Shown here piece by piece: positions 24,754-36,305 of a DNA stretch of 64,000 nt (position 1 is its first letter; every line of letters begins with the position of its first letter). The DNA is taken from contig NC_037320.1 in assembly GCF_000143535.2 (NCBI RefSeq), positions 2,046,001 to 2,110,000 of the forward strand, written 5' to 3'. Below the pieces are notes generated by a model. That model did no database searches. It saw nothing but the letters and a program-made list of their open reading frames with translations, and was not told where the DNA came from. The DNA is from Botrytis cinerea B05.10. Taxonomy: Eukaryota; Ascomycota; Leotiomycetes; Helotiales; Sclerotiniaceae. The position numbers were made by a program, and so were the translations under genes.

Positions 24754-26341
24754 GCCCCTCTCTGCTACTATTTTAAGAATCTCGTCTCCGAGTACGAAGT
24801 CTCCAGAAGGAAAAGCAAAAGCAAAAGCAAAAGCAAAAGTAAAAATAAAAATAAAATAAAATGAAGCCTTAGATAGGTAGCCACAGACAAGGTAAGACAA
24901 GGTAAAAAGTCCCGAGCAGATACCACTCTGTGCAACCAACCCTTGTCTTCCTCCCACTTCCACTTCTCCAAATTCCAATACTGATGAGCCTCCTTCCGAG
25001 GAATCCGAGGAACCGAACGCTGAACACTGAACTTCGGGACGGACGTAGAAAGAAAGAAAGAGAATCCTTCCATTCACGTGCGTTAAATTATATTTCCCCT
25101 CTTATACTCCACTCACAAGGTACCTACTTACTACCTACCTAGCTACCTACCTACCTATCCACCGTATATAATCTCCGATAAAACTAGGAAGTAAGTAACA
25201 AGTAAGTGAATGAACGAGTGAGTGAGTGTGTGAGGAAGAGTGAACAACTCAAACAACCCCTACTCCATCCATCCATCCATACAATACCCTTAATAAATCT
25301 TTTTTCAATTCCCAATCCTCAATCTCCAACTTCCAAGGCTTTCTCAATCCACACACACATATCCACCCAATATATCAGAGACCATATAGATCTCGTCGGT
25401 GGTGGATGAATTGTCCTTCTTCTACAACCTTCTACCTAGGTTAGTAGCTCGGGTGGTATAAGTAAATAGGTTTCGTAAATCTCGATAATTGAAACTTGAT
25501 ATCTTATCGAATACATGTATATACATGTGGAGAAGAGAGAAGAGAGAATGTCGAGTTTGCTATGTTGAGATAGATATTGGTTGATGTTTCGAATATGGAA
25601 TATGGGATATGGGATAATGAGTACTGCTGAATTTAGATTTAGATTTCAATGTAGATGTGTGGTTTAATTGATGATTGATGATTGATAATGCACAAAAGGC
25701 TAGATAGATATCAGCATTCTACATCAAGTCATCAGAGGGGCAACGAAATGGATTGAAGAATTGTACATCTACTATACTAAATAAATCACGATGGCAAACA
25801 TAGTATAATACATGTAGATAGACGTCAGAAGAAGAATTTGGGAATAATTGTATTGTATTTTGTGATTTTTTTTCTTATATCGATTGCACTGTGCTCTATT
25901 CAATTGTATCCATCCATCCATCCATCCATCAATTTTCGTAAAAGGAAGAAAAGATAAGACTATTACAATATAAATATTTCCATCCAAGGAAGCCAAAAAA
26001 AGATAAAAATCATCGACGACCTGATCGAACTCGAACCACCAATTTTGTGTGTGTTGAAATGGAAAGAATTGTCAATCGTGAGAAGCAAATCCATCCATCC
26101 ATCCGTCATGGAAACCAACGCCCCAAAATCCATATTTTCAAGAAGAATAACAGGTTCTCCAAAAACCATTTCTCCATCCATCCGTCCGTCCATAATCATT
26201 CATAAACGCCATTGAGGAATGAAATTGAAGACCTCTCCCACAATCCCATTGCACCCATCCCATTCTGCTTTGCTTTGTTTTGTTTTCCTTTTCATTCATA
26301 TCCACATCCATCATCTGAGCACTGCGTCCACGACTTTCTCT
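24754..26341. other. Intergenic region, repeat-rich
   Basis: Upstream of the ferroportin-like gene. Open frame continues leftward from 25077 into the gene but has no ATG before 24753. An (AAAAGC)n/(AAAAT)n run lies near 24812-24858. CCTA and CCAT tetranucleotide runs lie near 25132-25160, 25267-25282 and 25910-25930. No coding sequence is recognised from 25100 to 26341. Confidence 0.55.
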
Positions 26342-26614
26342 CTAAAATCTCCCCAATCTCTCCTCCATGCCTCCCCAGTAAACAATCGGTCTGGGTTCCA
26401 TAATCTCCAAGCCGCTTCCGAAACTTCTCTTCTCCTCTTCTAGATCTTGCATCGAGGGCTGTCGGTGCATGATGGAATTGATGGTGTCGACGGGACTGGT
26501 GGAGGATTGCGAGGTGTATGAGTCTCGGCTTGTGGATGTGTTGGAGTTGATGGAGGAAGGAGATGAGGAACGACGGAAGGATCCGCGAATGCTGGAGATG
26601 GAGAAAGAACGCAT
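26342..26614 (-). CDS. Small Ser-rich conserved-looking protein
   Basis: One 90-codon exon with an ATG start. The N-terminus is Ser/Arg-rich (MRSFSISSIRGSFRRSSSPS), a basic amphipathic stretch. A more structured acidic/aromatic C-terminal half follows (PSMQDLEEEKRSFGSGLEIM then EPRPIVYWGGMEERLGRF). The switch from low-complexity to ordered-looking sequence, and the PRPIVYW segment, suggest a real protein. From memory it resembles small uncharacterised proteins of filamentous ascomycetes, but I have not tested this. No membrane segment or known domain is seen. Confidence 0.6.
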   Translation of the reverse strand: MRSFSISSIRGSFRRSSSPSSINSNTSTSRDSYTSQSSTSPVDTINSIMHRQPSMQDLEEEKRSFGSGLEIMEPRPIVYWGGMEERLGRF

Positions 26615-27454
26615 GATTGAAGTTGGTGGTTGGTGGTTGGTGATTGGTATTGAGTGGTGTGGTGTGGTGTGATGTGATGTGATGTGTGTGTTGTATTGAG
26701 TCGAGTATGTGACTTGTGTATTGAGAAGATGAAGAAGTTATTAGGATAGATATGATATTACTTTCGAAGAATCTTTAATAACGAAAGTAGTAGTTGGTAG
26801 TTGATAGATATAAATATCTCGATGGTAAAAGACTGGTCGATAGATAGATAAATATATCCCGGGCACAGCCTTTTAGATATAACAACGAGTGACGAATATC
26901 TTTCTCAAGTGGATAAACTCTTTTTTCCAAGACAGATCTCGACCTTTCACTAAAACTTCAAGACTGATGCAGAGATGGAAAAATAAAAAAAGGACACGAC
27001 GACGTGGAACAGCAGGTGCTCCAGTTCTTAAATGGCGAGATGCTACTAATAGTCTCAACTCCAAGGGAATTATCCAATTCCAATATGCTATGTGACTGAC
27101 CTAGGTAGTATTTCTGATACACGCATGGAGCTCCGTTATGTTATGCAATGTAATGCGATACGAACCCACTTTAAAGGGAAATCCTGATATTGATTGAGAA
27201 TTCCAGGGATGATGTTAGATCGGTCGACAAAGTATCTTTTCTTCTCTTCTCCACCGTGTATGCGTCTCCACTCGGCACGGAGCAAGGAAGTTTGAACAGC
27301 TGGGCACGTTACTTTGGCCTTTTCGACTTGGGACGTGTTTGTGTTCTGTATGGCAATCTCTCGAAATAGAATCATGAAATGCGTGAATGGCCGATACGTA
27401 TACGGACGGACTCAGATGCAGACTATCAAAGTACGAACGGAGTATGGAATATCT

Positions 27455-27493
27455 GGAAGAGGAAGAGGGAGAGGGAGAGGGAGAGGGAGAGGG
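27455..27493. repeat. (GGGAGA)n repeat
   Basis: About five tandem copies of a purine hexamer within a longer purine-rich stretch. Confidence 0.85.
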
Positions 27494-29590
27494 GCAAGTG
27501 TGAATAATGAAAACGATCCACGCACTTTGGATTGCAAGGGGATATGGATGGAATCCGCAGAACAAGGGGGATCCATTTGTCTTGTGCAAGTGCAAGGGGT
27601 TTCTTGGTGTTAATGCATCCATCGTACATTTGTTCCAACATTATTTGATATGGATGTGATGTGAGTGTCCTCCGTACGCAATGTGAACGCCCATCGATCT
27701 ACGAAGGGTGACCGAATGATGGATGGTATGAAAGCATGAAAGTATGAAAGTATGAATAAAAGAATGCAATAATCGATAGCCAATAGCCAATAGCCAATAA
27801 TCAATAAAAGTGTAACATTAACGATACGACGATGTCAATATATTGGATATAGATTAGATAAGTTGTGAGATGTGCATGCTTCGTACTTTGTACTTTGTAC
27901 GTACATTGTACATTGTACATCCATACATCCATACATCCACACATCCATACATCCACACAACGTGTACTCAATACCTGTTTCCCCAAGAAACACATCCGAA
28001 AATCATGTTACAGAAATTGTTTGGAGGTCTGGAGAAGGTCAAACTTTAAAGGTTAAGAAGGCCAAACTTTGCAGACCGCATACAGGGCACACAGGACACA
28101 CAGGATATTGTACCTGTCTATTGTCTGCTGGTCGATCTGTCTGTTGAGATGTCTATCGTCTGCTTGCTTGCTTGCTTGCAATGTACTGCACAATTATATT
28201 TCCGAAATGTAGGTACTCTGTATAAAAATGTACCTGCAGAAAGAATCAATCCCGACAATTGGACAAATGCTCCCTCGAATCTTTCCATCCAATTACCAAT
28301 CCAATGTTCAATGTAGGCACATCGCATGAAGCAAAGGTACCGACGGTGACCTCGGGACTGCCGAAAAATGAACCCATCCCCCTGCGCCAACGACCAAGTA
28401 CCTAGTAAGAGATGAAGCATTGAAGATGGCATGATGCAAAGAGTGATGAAAATGACAATCACACAAGCTCAAGCTCCAAGGAGTGATTACGCTTTGATGA
28501 CACCAGTTCTTACGAAACCCCCCTCCCCCCCTTCGCCACCGGCTCATTAAGCTTGATCTGGAATATCTGGAATCTTCTCAAACTTCACTCCAAACTTTGA
28601 CTGACAGCCGACCTGAACTGAACTGAACTGGATCATGATAAAAATAACTTGTGGAAAGTGTAACTGGTAAGGTTGTTAGTGGGTTGTGAAAGAAGAAGAA
28701 ATTATTATGAAGAGATGGTGTTGTTAGATGCTGATTGTACGGGTACTTTTGTGAAAATTGTATCAAGTTACATAAAATTGTATCTTCCCATAGTTGAAAG
28801 ATTGAATAAAATCCATGGTAATCAGCATCCATTCAACATCTATTCAACTCATCACCAACAACACCAACAACACCACCACCGACACCATCACATTCCCCAA
28901 AAGAAAGAACAAGAAACCTAACCTACCGGTACCAAGCCGTTCCCCTCTCTACTCCACGTAACACGTCAAACGGCATCTGCACTACACACTTCGTACATTC
29001 CGCCTCGCTGCATAGAAACGACGCCAAAGATCTAGAAGCCTCTCTGGGGGACCCATATATTTCTCTTCTCCTCCAGTCTGCAAGTCCCCCGTTGTGCTTT
29101 CTCATGACGAGTCCAACCCGAGCCCGTACGCACCAGTCACCATTCTAGACCTTCCATGTTCGGTCCTGGCCCAATCAATCTGCTAACAACACACACCTAC
29201 ATACATGCATGGAATTCTCCATTTTCCATTTTGCGTTCTCTGCTCTCTGTTTTCGGTTTGCGCACGCTGCATGGGGTATCTATGGAGTATCTATCTACTG
29301 TGGATGGATGGATGGATGGATGAATAAATGAATGAATGCATACATAGATATACGAATGTGTGGCCTAGAATTCTCCCCAAAATCTAGAGTACCATCCATC
29401 CATCCATACACACACACATGCATGCATGCGGAAACACTTCATTCAATCACCCATTCACGTTCCCACTTGCGAGTATAGGGAGGTTGATATTACCAGGTTA
29501 TATACATCACGAGGTTCACCATCACCAGTTTCATCAGTGAAACGGAGGCTGGGTTCGGTATACTCTTAAGGGGTAACCGAGTAGGATGGG

Positions 29591-29629
29591 ATGGATGTGG
29601 ATGTGGATGTGGATGTGGATGTGGATGTG
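29591..29629. repeat. (GGATGT)n repeat
   Basis: About six tandem copies of the hexamer ATGGATGT/GGATGT. Confidence 0.85.
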
Positions 29630-30490
29630 TGAATGAATACACATGGAGTGTGCAAATGGATCCATCGATACACAAATACTCCGTACAGTAAGGAAAAAAT
29701 TTATCAACTCGGTGTTCCCGTTGTTCTGTTTGCCTTTGATTTGAACTTGATATTTTCCTCCATATCCTCACCCTCGCATTGATTCGATCCAATCCAGCCC
29801 AATTCAATTATCCCCAAACTCCTCTCTCAAACTCCCGAACTCCTTTCTTCCAACGCCTCACTCACGCACTCACTCGCTCACTCACTAACCTAACACAACC
29901 CAGCACCCGTTAAATAAAGATCAGCACATACCGGTACATCAAACCATCCCCATACAATCACATCAACATCACATCACATCATATCTTATCTTGAATCCCC
30001 TTCTCTCCTCCCATCACAATTTCCGTATATCATGTCATCATATCAGTATCAGATTGATATCACACATCACATCACACATGATCGATCACAAACGAGGATC
30101 CTCCTGTTCTTCCTTACACGTCTCCTTATCCGTGCTCTGACTCTCACCCCTCACTCCTTCTCCGACCACCATCTATCTATCTATCTATCTATCTCTCTAT
30201 CTATCCCTCCCTCTATTCATCCCTCGAAGAAAAGTATCGCTTGCCTATTCTCCATACCTTCCTTGCCTTCCTTACCCAGGTCCTACTGTACTGTAACAAA
30301 ATCATCATTGTCCTCCTTATTAATCTACCCAGCATCATCTCAAAACCCAAAACCCACAACCCATCCATCCATCCATCCATCCACGACCTCCTCTCTCGAC
30401 CTCCCGTCCTACCAAGCAAGCAAGATAAATTAAAGTATCCTCACCTAGACTCTAGATTCTAGACTCTATCTAACTTTCCATATATACATA

Positions 30491-30491
30491 T

Positions 30492-30525
<34 letters not shown>
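30491..30525. repeat. Compound (CA)n(TA)n microsatellite
   Basis: About ten CA dinucleotides run directly into about eight TA dinucleotides. Confidence 0.9.
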
Positions 30526-30526
<1 letters not shown>

Positions 30527-31054
30527 CTTCACACCTCATCCAATTAAATTTTAAGTTCCACCCATACGAGGGAAGAAATTCATGCGATAAATAAAGTACC
30601 CCTCGTTTCCCCCCTCGAAACAAAACTTAAAGCAAAGCGCACGCACGCACACACCCCCTTCATCTCTTCCTTCTTACTTTGCTCGCTTTGATGCATGGGC
30701 GAGAGATTAGATTAGATGGGTAAGTTGAGTTTACTTGGAAACAATCTGGTTTATGCTTTTGCTTTTGTTTATGTGATACTTGTACGTATGTATGTATATA
30801 TGTGTGTATATATGTGTGTGTGTGCTTGGTATATACGTAGATAATAGGTAGTGGGTAGCAAGTAGGTAGGTAGTAAAATACATAGTATTGTAAAAAATCA
30901 AGTTATGAATCTTATTTCATTTTCTTTCCTTTCCTTTCCTTTCCTCTTATCGATTCCAACGACAAAAATCACGTGTAGACGTCTGCCCCAAATCTACAAT
31001 CCTCTAGTGATCGATCTGCGCCTCATTTTCGCAATCTCTATATCTTCTTCCTTT

Positions 31055-33060
31055 TCATTCTCGATTTCCTCGGCACTGTAAGAATTCAATCAAGTCCCAA
31101 CGCGCCCCCCCCCCAACATTACCCGCGCTATACACTAGCGAAATGGCAAAATTCCTCCAGCGATGCTCGTAAAACACGCCCACGCTGGTTATCAACGTAC
31201 GGGTATTGCTCACCGGACAGATGCTGCACGCTGTCAAAATTTTCGGGGGTGGGGAGATGCGCGTCTGAGGTCTGCAGATAGGATGAGAGATACTGGGCGC
31301 AGGTGAGGGGGGAGGGAGGGATAGCGTGGAGAAGCTCGCTGGGTACACATGTCACGTTGGCACCGGAGATACCAGTGAGAAGCAAGGAGGAGGCGAGGTA
31401 GGTAACGGGCGTGCTTCGGTACATTAATGTCCAGAATTTGGAAAGGGAGGTGATTGGTACTAAGATTCTGTTTTTGGGGGGTTCTTTCGTCAGCGCTGGC
31501 GCTTGGATTTATGGGGTTGGGAATTTAGAGGGCTATGCTAGATTTACCAGCAAGAGGTCAAAGACAAGGTGTAGAGAAGGGCAGAGATGTTAACACCGGT
31601 AGCGCTCAGGATCTGGCATTACCGTCTCTAGCATTTGCGAAAAGGTTGATGAGAAGAGGAAGGATGACACGTTGATCAGATACATGAATATTCCCCTCGA
31701 GCTCGGAGATCTAGTCGCAAGAGCATACCTGTACATCCCAATTGCATAGTATCAAGTCACAGACTGCATAACGGCAAGGAAAACTATGCCCGGGAGCTCG
31801 GCTATGATATTTGACAGAAAGAAAAGAATCTAGGAATAAGTTTGTGATGAGCGTTCGCGTGCCTCGTAGAGTGTACGATTATCCATGAGGTGGGGCAAGG
31901 TCAACTGGACGAGATTTTTGTGAAGGGTGAGAAGGGGGAATATTTGGTTCTGGACTCCTTGAAGACTGGCCTGTGGGTTGTAGAGTGAGAATCCATTGAT
32001 GAGCCCCTGAATCGTGTTAGTGGATGAAGTCTCACAACGGATTGGTACTTACTGCTCCAAGAGTCAGAAAGAACTGGGAATATGAATAGGCCGGAGTTCG
32101 CCAGTCAAGCTCGAAATTCCTTCTAGTGACGAGAGATATCTGGTAGAGGAGGGATGTCGCAAATTCGTTCGACGAAGATTCATGAATTGAATCATGCGAA
32201 TAGGAAAGTTCATGCTTCGTTTTGACCAGATCTTTCTCAATGGGTTTTCTTTCTTCGGAGGTGCTCTAAATATCAGTACAGGATCCAGCTGGCTGGCCGA
32301 AAATTTGGAGTAACCCCTCGGCCGGATTGTCGTCAATTCCACATTCATTCTCGAGATCCATGACGTGGGAAGTAATCAGCCAAGGTTCGCGAACTCGGTC
32401 CAAGTTCCCCAAAGTATGCAGATTTTCCTTCGTGGAGAAATAGCAGTCGGTCGAATATCTCAAATAGTATTCTGCATGGTTGGTGAATGGTACAAAGAGT
32501 TGCTTGGTCTTTATCAGCCAACTTTTTTAACAGAGTACAAATTGACCACGCCGTATTGCTATCGAGACCAGATGTAGGTTCGTCAGTCTTCTATGAATTA
32601 ATAGGCCAATGATTGTCCTAGAAGACTTACCCAGAAAAAAGAAGAAGCTCGGGTTTCGCAGCAAGCTCAACTCCTATCGTCACGCGCTTTCTTTGCTCGA
32701 CATTTATTAAACCCTCTCTCGGCACCTCAATTATAGCTTCAGCAAAACTTGTCATGTCGAGTGTATGAATCAGATCATCAACCCATTCTGTCTTCTCCTT
32801 ATCCGAACACACCTCTGACTGACGCAGTCGTGCGCTAAACATCAAGGCCCCCCGAACGGTTGACGTTGAGAGATGTAAATCTTGCTGCTGAGCATAACCC
32901 ACCTTTCGTGCTAAACCGTCATCATGATACTTGGCATCGACATATTTTCCTCCTCGAATCACTCCAGTTGTTGTTCGATTTGCTAAAACGTTTCAAAGAC
33001 TGGTCTTTCCTGCACCTGATGGACTCATCAAAGCTATTAGCATTCTAAGATTCATCTAGC
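31055..33060 (-). pseudogene. PDR-type ABC transporter, C-terminal half, decayed
   Basis: Reading leftward from 33060, the translation follows the second half of a pleiotropic drug resistance ABCG transporter. A Walker A region reads SPSGAGKTSL (33035-33005), with the first Gly changed to Ser and a TGA directly after it. Next come [20 protein letters not shown], the ABC signature region [23 protein letters not shown], and [15 protein letters not shown] (about 32584-32540) in a shifted frame. Further on are DNPAE (about 32330), RRNFELDWRTPAYSYSQFF (about 32120-32060), and the extracellular C-terminal region GISGANVTCVPSELLH plus SVGVFYEHRWRNF (31340-31130). The parts fall in different frames with several stops. 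The first nucleotide-binding and membrane domains are missing: similarity stops abruptly near 33060. Intact relatives export fungicides and other lipophilic toxins. This copy cannot make a working pump. Confidence 0.85.
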
Positions 33061-36000
33061 CCTCCCTCGATATTTTCAAGGATCTTCTATTTTTTGACAT
33101 CTCATGAGTATGCAAATTCTACGATAATTCATCCCATTCAAAGATTGCAGCGTTTTAATTGTCATTGACTCATTGTCAAATGATAAGGTACTTCTAGTCC
33201 AGTGACATAACATCTGTAAGTGCTACATACTACATGCAAGTCCATGATGGGATGTGATCAACCACAATTTCCGGATACATAATTGTAGTAGATTAGCTCT
33301 GCTTTTCAATGATCTGCAAGCTGCGCAGATGCTGTGAGCGAAAACTTGTATGTTCGAATGAGTTTGAATTGGGCTGCGCAAAGATTATTCGTATCTATGG
33401 CCTACTAGTGATCTGCAGATGGGTTATTCAAGGTTCGATCTGTTTTGTAGATTTTTCACAGAATGTATTGTTTGTTCCACAATATGATTCTTGTGTCAAA
33501 GTTATAATATCAATATAATTCTAAATCTACATCTACATCTAAATCAACTATAGATTCTAGAATGACTTATAGGATAATCTGTTTAGATTTTTCCATGATC
33601 TGCTATACAAGCAGATAGCTGTAGATAATCTGAAAGGCTAATAATCTACTCTGCAGATACTCATTGCGCAGTGTAATTTGAATATCAGCACGCATGAGCA
33701 TAAAATGTTTCCCAGAGCTATGCGCTGAAAGGGCTTACACCGCGATATCCCTACTCTGTGAGGAATCATCACAATTTCATGATGAGAACACTCGAGCTCA
33801 GGAGGTCGTATTGAGGGATAGCACGCCTAGATTCTGACGGGTAGTCAATGTAATTAATGTGTATGCACGAATCGACTTTATTAGTAGATCAAAACAAGGC
33901 TCATGAATCAAAGCGTTGTGTGTGCGGATTGCCCAAAGAACTCATGTATGAAGATCAAGTATCTATGTTTATGTTTCAAGCTTTCCATGCATGCGTTGCG
34001 AAGTTGTCACAATCATAGGGCTTATAGTTGTGGATGTTGTAATTTGATTGAAACTGGTAATGACAAAACTGAATGAAATCCGCATGGCTCACATGAAAAT
34101 AGATGCTAAGTTTCAGGAATCAATTGGATTGTGTCATTACTAGTGGAAGTCGCCAACGGAACATGTTATTTCTTTGATTCTGAGCCATATTCTCCGGCTG
34201 CCATATTTCGCTCGTACGCATACTGTGATCTTGCTCTTCTTTTTAAGGAAGATTCAATAATGAAATCAGCTAGAATGGCTCTGTTAGCCTGGAGTCTAGA
34301 TCGAAGTTGCTGATTCTCTATCTCGGCGAAGTTTGAGGTAGTGATACCGGTTGAATTGACCACTGAAGAGCTTGTAGCTATCAGATTGAGTTTTTACAAG
34401 CCACAAGTATCAGATTCACTGTAAATGAGATGGCCCCTATGTCTCATGTGAAAGACTTTGCGATTGGAAGAAAAATAGATTATCTGATACGTGTAATTGA
34501 AATCGGCTGTGATGGGTTTCAAAAAAAAAAAAAAAAAAGAACAGCAACAAACATTTTGAGAGAACGAACCATCGGCACAGATGTAACTGATGTCAGTTTA
34601 GCCGCACTGCGGCGGAAAACTAGTTAGACAGCTTTGCTGTAAACAAACTTCAGTGGTTAATGGCGTATAGCTGATGGTAAGATATCTTACAGCGCAAGAG
34701 AGCAATTAAGCAGAAGCTACAGAGACAGTGCTCAACGATGCAAAAGGCTGTTGTGTAAATATCACATTGGATTCTCCAGGGTTTGACTAGGCTTTACACT
34801 TCCTTTGCGATAGAATTGTCAAGTTCCTGGTGGAATCTTGAGCGACATAATTAAACAAGGAGCTCGTTTGAAGTCGAATTACCTTCAGCTCTTCCGCCAG
34901 AGTAGTCCACTGGCTACTTTTAGCCCCCATTCTATATCCACCATCCTCACATCTCTCTCGATCTCACGAAAAATTTGTATTCCGATCTTACACACCACCT
35001 TTGAAGTAAAGGAAAGGAAATGTTATATTGACACGGTATGCGAAGCTTGAAGTGTTGCACCACCAGATTGTGAAATTTGATCATCATCTGTGCAGAATGA
35101 GGTCAAAGTTGAAACCCCTCAGAAAACGAGGTGGTAGGTGTACCATCAAATTTCTGCTCCAGAGTCTCAAAAGTCAGAATCTGTAGACAAGATAATCACA
35201 TTATCAGGTTCGAGGCGCTAGCATCTTACCCATCATCTTTCGGCACGAGAGTCGCACAATTTCCAAGAACAAGCGCGCATAAGTGCTATTCAGGCTCAAC
35301 ATACGACTTAAAATAATCTTCATCGTTCTCATCAACAGGAGAAATTTTAGGTCTTCTCAGACGATCAGGGTGGGCGGAGAAAAAGTCCAAAAAGAACCGA
35401 TTGGGATTAATAGTTATCAGGCGGTTCAAGGGTCTTTGGAGACAGCTTCATCCAGACCATGGAATATTATAATCTCTGAAATCACAGGTTGACAAATGGC
35501 CGCTGCACAGAATCAAGCGACGGTATAGACCAGGGTTATGGATATAAGGTTAATTAAAAACGACTTATTTAGCCTTTAACAGAGTGCCAGCACTAGCACC
35601 AGAGCCTCACCTAGTGACTTGGGAATGTGCCAATAGAAGTAAACACCACTATTGTGATGAGCTCAGGTTATGTTTAACAGGAACTAGACTACTTCGTCAG
35701 GAAATTTGAGATTGACACTGGCACGAAATAGAGATTCATTCAAGCTTCAATTGGTAAAAAATATATCTTATGACAGCAGTAATGATATTGATTAGATTCT
35801 AGTGGTCAAATACACGATACTCCTGTCGATCCATGCTGATAGGCGAATTTACGAGAGGGGCACGGGCCTCTGGGCTTATTTTATAGTGCCTGAATAGACT
35901 TACCACTCAATGACAAACAGATGCTTGGAGAGATTTGCGTTCGAATGGGTTTGATACAAATCGAAATCACGTTTGTATTTTGCCTACCTGCGTAGGTGAT

Positions 36001-36305
36001 CCAGTCTCAAATCGCGACAATTTGTAGCAGTCGATGCTTGATATCAAGAATAAAATATCCGTGGCACCAACAACCTCACTCCGCAGCTCACTTACATTGC
36101 TGCGCCGCTGCAAAGCCTTTTCAAAATTCTCGACCCGACTCGCTACTTGTGTGTTGTATCACATTGTGCTGAGATGGCAGTGAGTTCTCGGTTCGACATA
36201 CGGTCATTTGATATCTCGGCGACCAGAATCAAGTCTTTCAAAACAACAACCAACCAACAAACGAACACACTGTCAATCATCAACAACTCAACTATTCACA
36301 CAATC
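33061..36305. other. Gene-poor region between two pseudogenes
   Basis: No coding sequence recognised. The segment 33300-33670 is rich in GATCTGC/GCAGATC and AGATAATCT motifs in both orientations. An 18-base A run lies at 34521-34538. Short protein-like frames near 35131-35490 were not assignable. The last 250 bases may be the former promoter and leader of the P450. Confidence 0.5.
34521..34538. repeat. Poly(A) tract of 18
   Basis: Uninterrupted run of A in AT-rich DNA. No flanking target duplication or retroelement body was recognised. Confidence 0.8.

Larger units (their letters stand above)
26615..31054. other. Long gene-free region with simple repeats
   Basis: No convincing coding frame in 4.4 kb; all frames are short, overlap and follow repeats. 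It holds (GGGAGA)n near 27455-27493, CATC/CATA runs near 27915-27960, (GGATGT)n near 29591-29629, TCTA runs near 30170-30205, CCAT runs near 30360-30382 and a CA/TA tract at 30491-30525. From about 29800 to 30480 the top strand is pyrimidine-rich, as in a rightward promoter or leader, yet no rightward gene follows for nearly 6 kb. Confidence 0.6.

Noticed and set aside
24754..25077. Upstream extension of the ferroportin-like protein
   Set aside because: The frame is open but has no ATG before 24753, and it includes an AAAAGC simple repeat translated as Phe/Ala.
30032..30433. 133-codon plus-strand frame rich in Ser, Ile and Pro
   Set aside because: The translation is generated by TCTA and CCAT repeats and is unlikely to be a gene.
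34521..34538. Poly(A) run as the tail of a retroposed element
   Set aside because: No element body, internal promoter or flanking duplication could be recognised.
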